A DNA stretch of 64,000 nt from Umezawaea beigongshangensis (GCF_016464305.1 NZ_JAEIOJ010000017.1:1-64000), one strand, 5' to 3'; shown: positions 1-10,181, numbered from the stretch's first letter. Notes: generated from the letters alone by a model not told the origin. Numbers and translations are program-made.

Positions 1-60
1 GAGGTTTCATACAATTTACTGGCTATTCGGCACGCTGTTGAGTTCTCAAAGAACACGCGC
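1..60 (-). promoter_or_regulatory. rRNA operon leader with boxA-like antiterminator
   Basis: Read on the minus strand, positions 55-46 give TGTTCTTTGA, followed directly by GAACTCAACAGCGTG. This is the conserved boxA-like antitermination stretch found just upstream of 16S rRNA in actinomycetes. The AT-richer sequence from position 30 down to 1 fits the spacer before the 16S gene. The 16S gene itself would lie left of position 1 and be transcribed leftwards. No rRNA sequence is inside the window, so this call rests on the leader motif alone. Confidence 0.72.
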
Positions 61-407
61 ACACCATCATCAACCGCAGCGAAACCGCGGGCAAATCCGG
101 GGCTGTGTCGTACGTGAAGCATCTGATCTAACAGGTCATCCACTCTACCATCCGAGATGGGAGCTTGGTTCGTGACCCCCGCCACGCTCGTTCCGTGTCG
201 CCTTCCGGCTCTCCGGCCCGTTCCGCGCTGGCAGAGAGAAAGTTACACGGCGACCAACGGGGAAGCAAATCGGGGGGTGCGTTCACTCGCCTCGCCCCGT
301 TTCCGCTGGTCATCGTCCCGCGAACAGGTCACCGGACCGGCACGGGCGGGCCGTTCGGACGCACGGTGTGACCGGGACCACCCCGAACGAGTGCGGCGAC
401 GCAGGCG
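61..407. other. intergenic region between rRNA leader and aspT
   Basis: This 347-bp stretch should hold the promoters of the leftward rRNA operon. A minus-strand TAGAGT lies at 147-142, but no good -35 sits 16-18 bp upstream of it (AACCAA is found there), so no promoter is assigned firmly. A small open frame at 128-313 on the minus strand has no ribosome site and an arginine/serine-rich composition, and I do not regard it as a gene. No terminator with a clear stem was found for the aminotransferase gene. Confidence 0.4.
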
Positions 408-1658
408 CTAGCCCTTCGCCGCCTTCTCGGCGGCCGCGAGCAGCACGCACACCGCGAGTCCGCGGGTCGCCCGCTCGACCTCCCCGATGGCCGGGAACGT
501 CGGCGCGAGCCTGATGTTGCGGTCCCTCGGGTCGTCTCCGTGCGGGAACGTGGCGCCGGCGGGCGTCAGCGCGATGCCCGCCAGGGCGGCCAGCTCCACG
601 ACGCGGCGGGCACAGCCGTCCGGCACGTCGAGGCTGATGAAGTAGCCGCCGGTGGGCGCGGTCCAGGTGGCCACGTCCTTCCCGCCGAGCGTCTCCTCCA
701 GCACCGAGAGCACGAGGTCGAACTTCGGCCGGATCACGTCGCGGTGGCGGCGCATGTGCGCGCGCACGCTGTCGGCGTCGGGGAGGAAGCGCAGGTGGCG
801 CAGCTGGTTGAGCTTGTCCGGGCCGATGGTCCGCTTCTGCAGGAACGCCTGGAACCAGGCCACGTTCGCCGGGGACGCGCCGAAGAACGACACCCCGCCA
901 CCGGCGACGGTGATCTTCGAGGTCGAGCCGTACACGAGGGGGCGGTCCGGGTGGCCCGCCTCCGCGGCGAGGGTGAGCACGTCGGCGACGCGCACCTCGT
1001 CGTCGCCGAGGTGGTGGATCGCGTAGGCGTTGTCCCAGAAGAGGCGGAAGTCGGGTGCCGCGGTGGGCATGGAGGCCAGCTCGCGGACCGTCTCGTCGGA
1101 GTAGGTGGTGCCGGTGGGGTTGCTGTACGTCGGCACGCACCACATGCCCCTGATCGCCGGGTCGGCGGCGACGAGCGACTTCACCACGTCGAGGTCGGGG
1201 CCGTCGTCGGTCAGCGGCACGGGCACCATCTCGATGCCGTAGCGCTCGCAGATGCCGAAGTGCCGGTCGTAGCCGGGCACCGGGCAGAGGAACTTGACGA
1301 CCGGCTCGTCCACCCAGCGCGGGCCGTCGGTGGTGCCCGTGAGCAGTGCGTTGACGATGCTGTCGTGCATCAGCTCCAGGCTGGAGTTGCCCATCGCGAG
1401 CAGTTGCGCGGCCGGGACGCCGAGCAGTTCGCTCCACACCGCGCGCAGCTCGGGCAGACCGACGAGACCGCCGTAGTTGCGGGCGTCGGTGCCGTCGGCG
1501 GCACGGAAGTCCTCCGACTGCGCGACGTCCAGCAGCGGCTTGGACAGGTCCAGCTGGGCGGACGAGGGCTTGCCGCGGGTCAGGTCGAGGGACAGCCCCT
1601 CGGCGACGAGTGCGGCGTGGTCCTCGCGGAGCTGATCCAGCTGGTTGGTGGCGTTCAT
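408..1658 (-). CDS. aspT: PLP-dependent aspartate aminotransferase (Rv3722c type)
   Basis: A 416-residue fold-type I aminotransferase that would interconvert aspartate and 2-oxoglutarate with oxaloacetate and glutamate in the cytoplasm. The sequence runs closely parallel to the M. tuberculosis aspartate aminotransferase Rv3722c as I remember it. Shared stretches are LDLTRGKPS near residue 25, RNYGG near 60, KFLCPVPGYDRHF near 122, RLFWDNAYA near 205 and GSTSKIT with the PLP lysine at K248. The ATG at 1658 follows an AGGGAGAG ribosome site, and a TAGGCT -10 box lies at 1697-1692. The gene is monocistronic and runs towards the rRNA operon. The family is confident; the aspartate specificity comes from the Rv3722c resemblance. 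Confidence 0.9.
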   Translation of the reverse strand: MNATNQLDQLREDHAALVAEGLSLDLTRGKPSSAQLDLSKPLLDVAQSEDFRAADGTDARNYGGLVGLPELRAVWSELLGVPAAQLLAMGNSSLELMHDSIVNALLTGTTDGPRWVDEPVVKFLCPVPGYDRHFGICERYGIEMVPVPLTDDGPDLDVVKSLVAADPAIRGMWCVPTYSNPTGTTYSDETVRELASMPTAAPDFRLFWDNAYAIHHLGDDEVRVADVLTLAAEAGHPDRPLVYGSTSKITVAGGGVSFFGASPANVAWFQAFLQKRTIGPDKLNQLRHLRFLPDADSVRAHMRRHRDVIRPKFDLVLSVLEETLGGKDVATWTAPTGGYFISLDVPDGCARRVVELAALAGIALTPAGATFPHGDDPRDRNIRLAPTFPAIGEVERATRGLAVCVLLAAAEKAAKG

Positions 1659-1691
1659 CGGCCTGCGCTCTCCCTGTTCGACTGGGCTGTG

Positions 1692-1697
1692 AGCCTA
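1692..1697 (-). promoter_or_regulatory. -10 box of the aspT promoter
   Basis: TAGGCT on the minus strand, which would start transcription about 25 nt before the ATG at 1658. The -35 position reads CACGAC and is not close to consensus. Confidence 0.45.
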
Positions 1698-1739
1698 CGA
1701 CCACGTCCTGCCTCGTCGTGCGGCCCGTCGGCCGTCCCA

Positions 1740-1745
1740 TAGCGT
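1740..1745 (+). promoter_or_regulatory. -10 box of a leaderless promoter
   Basis: TAGCGT followed by 7 nt and then GTG at 1753. This spacing puts the transcription start on or next to the start codon. It makes GTG 1753 the likely start rather than the GTG at 1744, which lies inside the -10 box. Confidence 0.55.
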
Positions 1746-1752
1746 GGCACCG

Positions 1753-2868
1753 GTGGACGTGATCGTGGTGGGCGGCGGGCCGGCGGGTCGTGCCCTGGTG
1801 AGGGCCTGCGCGGACGCGGGGCTGAGCACGACGCTGGTCGACCCGCACCCGGACCGGCGGTGGACCGCGACCTACGGGGCGTGGGCGGACGAGCTGCCCG
1901 CCGGTACGCCGGTGCTGGCGACGGCGACGGACGTGCGGGCCGTGGCGCTGCGGGAGCACCGGATCGACCGGCACTACGCGGTGCTGGACAACCTGCGGCT
2001 GCACGAGCTGCCGGGGTCGGTGACGGTGGTCGCGGGCAAGGCGGTGCGCACCGCGCACGGTCCGCACGGCAGCACCGTGGCGCTGGCGGACGGCACGCGG
2101 CTGGCCGCGTCGGTGGTGGTGAACGCCGGTGGCGCTCCCCCGCGGCGGCGCTGCGCCGAGCAGACGGCGTTCGGCACGGTGGTCAGCGCGGAGGACGCGC
2201 GGGCGGTGGTGGGTCCGGGCGAGGCGGTGCTGATGGACTGGCGGCAGCCACCGCACGCCGAGCAGCGGTGGCCGACGTTCCTCTACGCGATCCCGCTGGG
2301 CGACGACCGCGTGCTGCTGGAGGAGACCTCGCTGGCCAGGCGTCCCGGACTGCCGCTGCGGGAGTTGCAGCTGCGTCTGCGCTCCAGGCTGGCGGCTCTC
2401 GGCGTGCGTCCGACGTCGGCGCACGAGCTGGTGCGCTTCCCGGTGGACGTGCCGCGACCGCGCTCGGTGGCGTTCGGCGCGGCGGCGGCGCTGGTGCACC
2501 CGGCCACCGGGTACAGCGTGGCGACGTCGCTGCGGCTCGCGCCCGAGGTGGCGGCGGCGGTCGTCGACGCGCTGCCGCGCGGCGGGGAGGCGGTGCGCGC
2601 CGCGATCCGCGACGTGGTCTGGTCGCCGTCGGCGAAGCTGGTGCACCTGTGCCGCAGGCGTGGCCTGGAGGCGCTGCTCGCGTTCCCGCCGGAGCGGGTG
2701 CCGGAGTTCTTCGACTCGTTCTTCCGGATGCCGGCGCACCTGCAACGGGCGTACCTGTCGGGACGGGACGACGTGACCGGGGTGTACGCGGCGATGGGGG
2801 CGCTGTTCCTCGACTCGTCGTGGGGGATGCGCAGGCGTCTGGTGCTGCCCGTGCCGTCGCCGCGGTGA
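1753..2868 (+). CDS. lycopene cyclase family flavoprotein
   Basis: A 371-residue FAD-dependent protein of the CrtL/CrtY lycopene cyclase family. The N-terminus is a Rossmann dinucleotide site (VIVVGGGPAGRAL). It is followed by the family motif YGAWADELP near residue 35, EQTAFGTVV near 138, and a conserved MDWR near 160. Length matches the family (about 370-420 residues). Such enzymes cyclise the ends of linear carotenoids at the membrane without net redox change. No phytoene synthase, desaturase or other carotenoid gene is in the window, so the substrate is unproven and the protein may have a different role. The start follows the leaderless -10 box at 1740. Confidence 0.75.
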   Translation: MDVIVVGGGPAGRALVRACADAGLSTTLVDPHPDRRWTATYGAWADELPAGTPVLATATDVRAVALREHRIDRHYAVLDNLRLHELPGSVTVVAGKAVRTAHGPHGSTVALADGTRLAASVVVNAGGAPPRRRCAEQTAFGTVVSAEDARAVVGPGEAVLMDWRQPPHAEQRWPTFLYAIPLGDDRVLLEETSLARRPGLPLRELQLRLRSRLAALGVRPTSAHELVRFPVDVPRPRSVAFGAAAALVHPATGYSVATSLRLAPEVAAAVVDALPRGGEAVRAAIRDVVWSPSAKLVHLCRRRGLEALLAFPPERVPEFFDSFFRMPAHLQRAYLSGRDDVTGVYAAMGALFLDSSWGMRRRLVLPVPSPR

Positions 2869-2930
2869 ATGACGCCATCCGCGCGTCCGAATCAACCCTG
2901 TTGCCGCCTGTGTCCCGCTGTCATCACTCA

Positions 2931-2936
2931 TAGCAT
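2931..2936 (+). promoter_or_regulatory. -10 box upstream of the carboxylate-amine ligase
   Basis: TAGCAT in a locally AT-rich spot between two co-directional genes. It would start transcription near 2944, giving a leader of roughly 25 nt before GTG 2969. Confidence 0.45.
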
Positions 2937-2968
2937 TTGCACAGTCACCGGGTGCAGTGGGAGGCGGA

Positions 2969-4111
2969 GTGGGTGAGGCCCAGCTCAGCGGAGACCACCT
3001 CGCTCGGGTGCGGCGTGCCGGCTCGCGGGAGCTGCTGTCGGTCGGGGTGGAGGAGGAGTTCGTCCTGGTCGACGCGCGCACCGGGAGGGTCGCCACCCGT
3101 GCCGCGGAGGTGCTGGCGGACGCGGGTGAGCGCGACAGCGACCTCCAGGCGGAGATCGTGCGCTACCAGGTGGAGTCGGCGACCGGGGTGTGCCGCACGG
3201 CGGTGGAGGTGCGGGACCAGCTCGCGCGGGCCCGCACGGACCTGATCGACCTCGCGGCGCGGCACGGCGCGCGGCTCGTCGCGACCGGGACGCCGGTGCT
3301 GGGCGACTCGCTGCCGGTGCCGCTGACGCGTCGGCCGCGCTACCACCGGATGTCCGAGGAGTACGGCGCGCTGACGGACGACCTGGCGATCTGCGGCTGT
3401 CACGTCCACGTCGGGCTGCCGGACGACGAGGCGAAGGTCCTGGTGAGCAACCACCTGCGGCCGTGGTTGCCGACGCTGCTCGCGCTGAGCGCGAACTCCC
3501 CCTACTGGGACGAGCGGGACACCGGGTACGCGAGCTGGCGGTACGTGGTGTGGGGGCGGTGGCCGTCGGCGGGTCCGCCGCCGTGGCTGAGCTCCCCCGC
3601 CGAGTACCGCGCGCTGCGGGACGTGATCGTCGCGAGCGGGGCGGCGCTGGACCCGGCGATGCTGTACTGGGACGTGCGGCTGTCCGCGGCGCACCCGACG
3701 CTGGAGCTGCGGGTGTGCGACGTGGCGGCGACGGTCGACGAGGCCGCGCTGATCGCCGCCGTGGTGCGTGCCCTCGCCGCGACCGCCCTGACCTCGCCGC
3801 TGCCGGCGCCCGCCGTGCCGCAGCACCTGCTGAAGGTGGCGCTGTGGCGCGCGGCGCGCGACGGCCTGGAGGGGCTGGGCGTGGACCCGCTGTCGGGTGC
3901 GCTGGTGCCAGCCGCCGACCTGGTGGCGTCGCTGCTGACCGCGGTGCGGCCGGCGCTGGAGGCCGCGGGCGAGCACGAGCTGGTGAGCGACGGAGTGGAC
4001 CGGCTGCTGCTGGACGGGTCGGGGGCGGCGCGGCAGCGCAGGGCGTTCTCCCGGCGCGGGCGGCTGGAGGACGTCGTGGGGATGCTGGTGGCGCAGACGA
4101 ACCCGCTCTGA
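2969..4111 (+). CDS. carboxylate-amine ligase, YbdK/GCS2 family
   Basis: A 380-residue ATP-dependent ligase of the glutamate-cysteine ligase 2 (YbdK) family. The diagnostic GVEEEF appears near residue 25, CGCHVHVGLP near 135, and a WDVRLS...LELRVCD block near 225-245. Family members join the gamma-carboxyl of glutamate to an amine and show weak glutamate-cysteine ligase activity; the physiological amine is usually unknown. GTG 2969 is preferred because GGGAGG lies 4 nt upstream. A start at GTG 2957 would add four residues. The gene stands alone, with an unrelated gene pair downstream. Confidence 0.83.
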   Translation: MGEAQLSGDHLARVRRAGSRELLSVGVEEEFVLVDARTGRVATRAAEVLADAGERDSDLQAEIVRYQVESATGVCRTAVEVRDQLARARTDLIDLAARHGARLVATGTPVLGDSLPVPLTRRPRYHRMSEEYGALTDDLAICGCHVHVGLPDDEAKVLVSNHLRPWLPTLLALSANSPYWDERDTGYASWRYVVWGRWPSAGPPPWLSSPAEYRALRDVIVASGAALDPAMLYWDVRLSAAHPTLELRVCDVAATVDEAALIAAVVRALAATALTSPLPAPAVPQHLLKVALWRAARDGLEGLGVDPLSGALVPAADLVASLLTAVRPALEAAGEHELVSDGVDRLLLDGSGAARQRRAFSRRGRLEDVVGMLVAQTNPL

Positions 4112-4127
4112 TCCGGTACCGCGCCGT

Positions 4128-4182
4128 CGCGGAGAAGAACGCGCTGGGCGAATCAACCGGATCGACCAAGCCTCTCCGCGAC
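4128..4182 (+). terminator. inverted repeat after the carboxylate-amine ligase
   Basis: GTCGCGGAGA at 4128-4137 is matched perfectly by TCTCCGCGAC at 4173-4182. The 10-bp arms flank a 35-nt loop. It lies 16 bp beyond the stop codon and may act as a terminator, although the loop is long and no T-tract follows. The remainder, to 4350, holds nothing else I can support. Confidence 0.3.
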
Positions 4183-4350
4183 GAGCACACCATTTAGCTA
4201 AAGATCGTCGCGGCCCGTGATTTCATCACACGATCGAGGGTTGTCTGCCCTCATGCGGATGCATCTTGTGACGCTGTTTTTCATCCCGCAACCTTGTCCG
4301 GTGTCGAGAATCTTCTCGACCTCGGCGAGGTGTTCGACGTGGAGGAAGAA

Positions 4351-4920
4351 ATGGCGCAAGGTGTGAAGACCGTGGTCAAGATCCTGGCTCCGATCGCGCT
4401 GGAGGCTCTCGCGAAAGCCGCGGAAGCGCTGCTGGCCGGAGCGGTGTACCGGGAGCGCGCGACGAGGGTCCTGAGCGCGGCGGACGACGATCCCGGCGCG
4501 GTGATCAGCACAGACACCTGGACCTACTGCGAGACGAACTTCGCCACGCAGTACGGCTACTACTACGAGGGACTGCGTTCTCAGCCGACGACCGGTGACC
4601 TCCCGGTGGCCGCGGCCGAGGACATCATCGTGTGGGACAAGACCAACGGGATCTCCGACATCACGACGTACCTCCAGACGGTGTTCAAGGACTCCCTGGG
4701 ACCGCAGGATTCCATCGAACTGTCCCAGAACCTCGGCACGCTGTTCGCCGACCGGTTCAAGGAGGAATCGCTGGACTGGACTCCCTTCAGCAAGCGGTAC
4801 AACTTCCACGACGGATTGATCGTCGACTGCTACATGGTCACCGCGTCGGCGCACGACGTGCACGACGAACCGGCGGGAATCGCCAGCTACTGCTTCGTCG
4901 CCTACAACCACAAGGCGTGA
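4351..4920 (+). CDS. hypothetical protein, first gene of an unrecognised pair
   Basis: I do not recognise this 189-residue protein. The ATG at 4351 is chosen because GGAGGAAGAA stands immediately before it; an in-frame TTG at 4294 has no such site. Residues 3-30 form a strongly amphipathic, alanine/leucine-rich helix (VKTVVKILAPIALEALAKAA). The remainder is a compact alpha/beta-looking domain rich in aromatic residues, including TWTYCETNFATQYGYYYEG near 55 and DGLIVDCYMVTAS near 155. No signal peptide or full membrane segment is evident. It ends 5 nt before the next gene and shares its transcript. The pair sits between core genes, which suggests an acquired module. Confidence 0.7.
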   Translation: MAQGVKTVVKILAPIALEALAKAAEALLAGAVYRERATRVLSAADDDPGAVISTDTWTYCETNFATQYGYYYEGLRSQPTTGDLPVAAAEDIIVWDKTNGISDITTYLQTVFKDSLGPQDSIELSQNLGTLFADRFKEESLDWTPFSKRYNFHDGLIVDCYMVTASAHDVHDEPAGIASYCFVAYNHKA

Positions 4921-4925
4921 CGACC

Positions 4926-5630
4926 ATGACCCTCCTCTACCGCGGAATCTTGCCCAACGCCGCCGGAGACGGTCCTCTCACCGGGGACGACAGCGGCGAC
5001 AAGCTCGGTGTGCGCGACGCCGACGTGACCACCTACGACGAGCAGGGCGCGCCGTGGGTGAGCCCGACGAACGCGGGCAAGCCGCAGGGGATGTCGGTCT
5101 CCCCGGACAGCGGCTGCAACCTGCCGCGGTGGCGGAGACCCGCGGGCCAGCCGTGGAACGGGACGAACAAGAAGGTGCTGGTCTGGCAGCTGGACTCGGA
5201 CGACCTCGTCCCGGCTCAGTTGTCCTACGTCGCCGACCCGGGCAACACCGGGCACGGGTTCATCTCCCCCGGTGTGGCGATGTCCCTGTCGGACTACCGT
5301 GATCTGGTGCACGCCACGGCGGCGTTGTGGACCACGGTCGACGCACCGCCGCAACCGTGTCCGTCGACGGGAGGCACCGTGAGCGCGAACGACGAGAGGG
5401 CGGCCCGGATCGACGCCGTGGCCGCTGGTGCCGCGGTGGACCGCCTGGTCGAGGAGCTGCTGGCGGCCAACGCCGCCGGTCTGAGCGGGGACGCCGTCGT
5501 CGCCGAGCTGGAGGCGGGCGTCGACCGGGCGGAGGACGCCGGTCAGGAGGACGGCGCGGAGGTGCTGCGCACGCTGCTCGACCGCGTCACCGGCTTCTGC
5601 GGCCCGCACGCGCGCATCGACCTGGAGTGA
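4926..5630 (+). CDS. hypothetical protein, possible ADP-ribosyltransferase-fold (Tse2-like) domain
   Basis: A 234-residue protein with no function I can name firmly. It opens with LLYRG (residues 3-7), which resembles the first motif (YRG) of R-S-E ADP-ribosyltransferases. GMSVSPD follows near 55. Near 105-130 there is a DPGNTGHGFISP stretch leading to an SxxxYRDLVHATAALW helix. This order resembles the Tse2 toxin family as I remember it. Residues 150-234 form a separate, alanine/glutamate-rich helical tail (AAGAAVDRLVEELL, EVLRTLLDRVTGFC). It follows the 189-residue gene by 5 nt and ends at a strong hairpin. Toxin activity is inference; a structural search could easily overturn it. Confidence 0.6.
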   Translation: MTLLYRGILPNAAGDGPLTGDDSGDKLGVRDADVTTYDEQGAPWVSPTNAGKPQGMSVSPDSGCNLPRWRRPAGQPWNGTNKKVLVWQLDSDDLVPAQLSYVADPGNTGHGFISPGVAMSLSDYRDLVHATAALWTTVDAPPQPCPSTGGTVSANDERAARIDAVAAGAAVDRLVEELLAANAAGLSGDAVVAELEAGVDRAEDAGQEDGAEVLRTLLDRVTGFCGPHARIDLE

Positions 5631-5646
5631 GCGGGGCCGGACGCGC

Positions 5647-5681
5647 GGGAGCCCGCGACACCGGTGGTGTCGCGGGCTCCC
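5647..5681. terminator. bidirectional hairpin between the hypothetical pair and sufT
   Basis: GGGAGCCCGCGACAC at 5647-5661 pairs perfectly with 5667-5681, giving a 15-bp stem with a 5-nt loop. It lies between convergent gene ends at 5630 and 5699. There is no U-tract on either side, as is usual in this window. Confidence 0.8.
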
Positions 5682-5698
5682 GAAGGCTCATCTCGCGG

Positions 5699-6085
5699 TC
5701 AGACGGTGAAGCCCAGCGCTCGGAGCTGCTCCCGGCCGTCGTCGGTGATCTTCTCGGGGCCCCACGGCGGCATCCACACCCAGTTGATGCGGAAGTCGTC
5801 CACCAGGCCCCCGCCGGGACCGCCGACGAGCGCGGCGCGCGTCTGGTCCTCGATGACGTCGGTCAGCGGGCACGCCGCCGAGGTCAGGGTCATGTCGATG
5901 AGCGCGGTGTTCTTCTCGTCCACGCGGATGTCGTACACGAGCCCCAGGTCGACGACGTTGATGCCCAGCTCGGGGTCGACCACGTCGCGCATGGCCTCCT
6001 CGAGGTCGTCGAGCGAGGCCACCTCGGCCTTGGGCGCGGGGGGCTCGGGCAGGCCCTCCACGCCTCGGATCACGTCCTCGGTCAT
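5699..6085 (-). CDS. sufT: SufT-type iron-sulfur assembly factor (MIP18/DUF59)
   Basis: A 128-residue protein of the MIP18/DUF59 family that helps mature or deliver Fe-S clusters. The family core DPELGINVVDLGLVYDI is near residues 37-53. LTSAACPLTDVIEDQ, with the conserved cysteine, is near 68-82, and VWMPPWGPEKIT is near 101. The ATG at 6085 overlaps the sufU stop (ATGA) and is preferred over an upstream in-frame start that would intrude on sufU. It is the last gene of the SUF operon and ends at a hairpin terminator. Confidence 0.9.
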   Translation of the reverse strand: MTEDVIRGVEGLPEPPAPKAEVASLDDLEEAMRDVVDPELGINVVDLGLVYDIRVDEKNTALIDMTLTSAACPLTDVIEDQTRAALVGGPGGGLVDDFRINWVWMPPWGPEKITDDGREQLRALGFTV

Positions 6086-6528
6086 GCCGTCTTCGCTCCC
6101 TCGGTCCGTGACACGGCGTCCTTGAACGCCATCCAGCCCAGCAGCGCGCACTTCACGCGCGCCGGGTACTTCGACACGCCCGCGAAGGCGATGCCGTCCT
6201 CCAGGACGTCCTCGTCCGGCTCGACGGTGCCGCGGCTCTGCATGAGCGCCACGAACGCGTCGAGCTTCTCCATCGCCTCGCCCACCGGCTTGCCGACGAC
6301 GAGGTCGGTGAGCACGGACGTGGACGCCTGGCTGATGGAGCAGCCCTGGCCGTCGTAGGAGACGTCGGTGACGGTGTCGCCGTCGACCTTGACCCGCAAC
6401 GTCACCTCGTCACCGCAGGTCGGGTTGACCTGGAACGACTCGGCGTCGAACGGGTCGCGCAGACCGCGGCCGTGCGGGTTCTTGTAGTGGTCCAGGATGA
6501 TCTCCTGGTACATCTGCTGAAGCTGCAT
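6082..6528 (-). CDS. sufU: SufU, sulfur-acceptor protein of the SUF system
   Basis: A 148-residue IscU/SufU-fold protein that takes persulfide sulfur from SufS and passes it to the SufBCD scaffold. The three zinc-ligand cysteines and the aspartate of the SufU type are at Cys38, Asp40, Cys63 and Cys127 (NPTCGDE, GQGCSIS, ARVKCALL). The insertion between Cys63 and Cys127 is the length typical of SufU rather than IscU. It starts 3 nt after sufS and overlaps sufT by 4 nt, so translation is coupled along the operon. Confidence 0.94.
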   Translation of the reverse strand: MQLQQMYQEIILDHYKNPHGRGLRDPFDAESFQVNPTCGDEVTLRVKVDGDTVTDVSYDGQGCSISQASTSVLTDLVVGKPVGEAMEKLDAFVALMQSRGTVEPDEDVLEDGIAFAGVSKYPARVKCALLGWMAFKDAVSRTEGAKTA

Positions 6529-6531
6529 CGC

Positions 6532-8641
<2,110 letters not shown>

Positions 8642-8672
8642 GACTGCTTGGTTCTCCTGTGGTGACGGCAGG

Positions 8673-8993
8673 TCAGTTGGTGGTGACGGCGACGTCGACG
8701 AAGACGTCACCGTCGCGCAGTTCGACGGCGAACACGTCGACCGGCTCGGTGGCCGGTGGCGACGACGGGGCTCCCGTGCGCAGGTCGAAGCAGGAACCGT
8801 GCAACCAGCACTCGATCCCCCGCTTCGACACGTCTCCCTCGCTGAGGGAGATCTCGGCGTGCGAGCACACGTCGCGCAACGCGTGCACCTGCTCGCCGTC
8901 GCGGACGAGCACGACCGGCGTGTCCTCCTCGCCGAGCTCGACGGCCAGCGGCTTGCGGTCGTCGAGCTCGGTGAGGGAACACGCGCGGGCCAT
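8673..8993 (-). CDS. Rieske-type [2Fe-2S] ferredoxin in the SUF operon
   Basis: A 106-residue soluble ferredoxin of the non-heme-iron-oxygenase type. The cluster ligands are clear: C43-S-H45 and C62-W-L-H65, in the spacing of the Rieske CxH...CxxH pattern. There is no signal peptide or membrane anchor, so it is cytoplasmic. It sits between sufD and sufC, 2 nt from the former. This position is commonly seen in actinobacterial suf operons and implies that it is made with, or helps, cluster assembly. Its electron partner cannot be read from the sequence. Confidence 0.88.
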   Translation of the reverse strand: MARACSLTELDDRKPLAVELGEEDTPVVLVRDGEQVHALRDVCSHAEISLSEGDVSKRGIECWLHGSCFDLRTGAPSSPPATEPVDVFAVELRDGDVFVDVAVTTN

Positions 8994-8995
8994 GC

Positions 8996-10180
8996 TCACG
9001 CCCCGACCGCCTGCAGCTCGGCCTCGATCGCGGCCTCCAGACGCTCGCGCACCTCGGGAACCGTGATCTTCAGCAGGATCTCGTGGAAGAAACCGCGCAC
9101 GACCAGCCGTCGCGCCTGGTCCTGGGGGATGCCCCTGGCCTGGAGGTAGAACAGCTGCTCGTCGTCGAACCGGCCCGTGGCGCTGGCGTGGCCCGCGCCC
9201 TCGATCTCGCCGGTCTCGATCTCCAGGTTCGGCACCGAGTCGGCGCGGGCGCCGTCGGTGAGGACCAGGTTGCGGTTCAGCTCGAATGTCTCGGTGCCCT
9301 CGGCGGCCGCGCGGATCAGCACGTCGCCGATCCAGACGGTACGGGCGTCCTGGCCCTGCAGCGCGCCCTTGTAGACGACGTTGCTGCGGCAGTTCGCCAC
9401 CGCGTGGTCGATGAAGGGGCGGTGCTCCAGGTGCTGACCGGCGTCGGCGAAGTACAGGCCGAGCAGCTCGGCGTCGCCGCCGCGACCGGCGTAGGTCACC
9501 GTGGGGGTGAGGCGCACGACGTCGCCGCCGAGCGTGATCACGGTGTGCCGCAGGGTCGCGTCGCGGCCCAGCTTCGCGTGGTGCGAGGACACGTGCACGG
9601 CGTCGTCGGCCCAGTCCTGGACCGCGATGACCGTGAGGTGCGCGCCGTCGCCGACGACCAGCTCGACGTTGTCGGCGTACGCGCCGGAGCCGCGGTGGTC
9701 GAGGACGACGACGCCCTCGGCGAACGGCTTCGCGTGCACCTGGACGTGGCCGTAGGCGACCTTCCCGGCGCCGGCGCCGGTGACGGTGACGACGGTGGGG
9801 TCGACCTTCGCGTCGCCGGGCAGCGTCACGAGGGTGGCGTCGGTGAAGGAGCTCCACGCCTGGGCGGCGACGCGGTCACCGGGGGTGCCCGCCACGCCGA
9901 GGCGCTCGTCCCCGCGCCGCACGGTCTCGACCACGACGTTCTCCGGCGCGGTGACCTCGACGGTGGCGGTGCCCGTGGCCCCGGCACCGGAGTGCAGGCC
10001 CGCGAGCCGCTTCAGGGGGGTGAAGCGCCAGATCTCCTCGCGGCCGCCGGGCACCTCGAAGGCGTCGACGTCGAAGGAGGCGAAGTGGTCCGCCCGCGAC
10101 GACACCGGGACGACCGCCCCGGCGCCGTGCGAGTGGTCGGACAGGCCGTGCTGGCCGTGCTTGTCAGTTGACACGCTCAT
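8996..10180 (-). CDS. sufD: SufD, Fe-S scaffold subunit
   Basis: A 394-residue SufB/SufD-family protein that forms the SufBC2D scaffold. The region REEIWRFTPLKRLAGL near residue 45, the beta-helix centre, and a C-terminal ATGRFDDEQLFYLQARGIP segment followed by ARRLVVRGFFHEIL are typical. It begins one base after the sufB stop codon and ends 2 nt before the ferredoxin start, so it is part of a tightly packed operon. Confidence 0.93.
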   Translation of the reverse strand: MSVSTDKHGQHGLSDHSHGAGAVVPVSSRADHFASFDVDAFEVPGGREEIWRFTPLKRLAGLHSGAGATGTATVEVTAPENVVVETVRRGDERLGVAGTPGDRVAAQAWSSFTDATLVTLPGDAKVDPTVVTVTGAGAGKVAYGHVQVHAKPFAEGVVVLDHRGSGAYADNVELVVGDGAHLTVIAVQDWADDAVHVSSHHAKLGRDATLRHTVITLGGDVVRLTPTVTYAGRGGDAELLGLYFADAGQHLEHRPFIDHAVANCRSNVVYKGALQGQDARTVWIGDVLIRAAAEGTETFELNRNLVLTDGARADSVPNLEIETGEIEGAGHASATGRFDDEQLFYLQARGIPQDQARRLVVRGFFHEILLKITVPEVRERLEAAIEAELQAVGA

Positions 10181-10181
10181 G

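Noticed and set aside
142-170. rRNA promoter candidate with TAGAGT on the minus strand
   Set aside because: The -10 box is plausible but the -35 region reads AACCAA, so it was not listed as a promoter.
128-313. A 61-codon frame near the left edge
   Set aside because: No ribosome site, biased composition, and it overlaps the expected rRNA promoter region.
4351-5630. Prophage or integrative element
   Set aside because: No integrase, phage structural gene, attachment-site repeat or tRNA is visible beside the pair.
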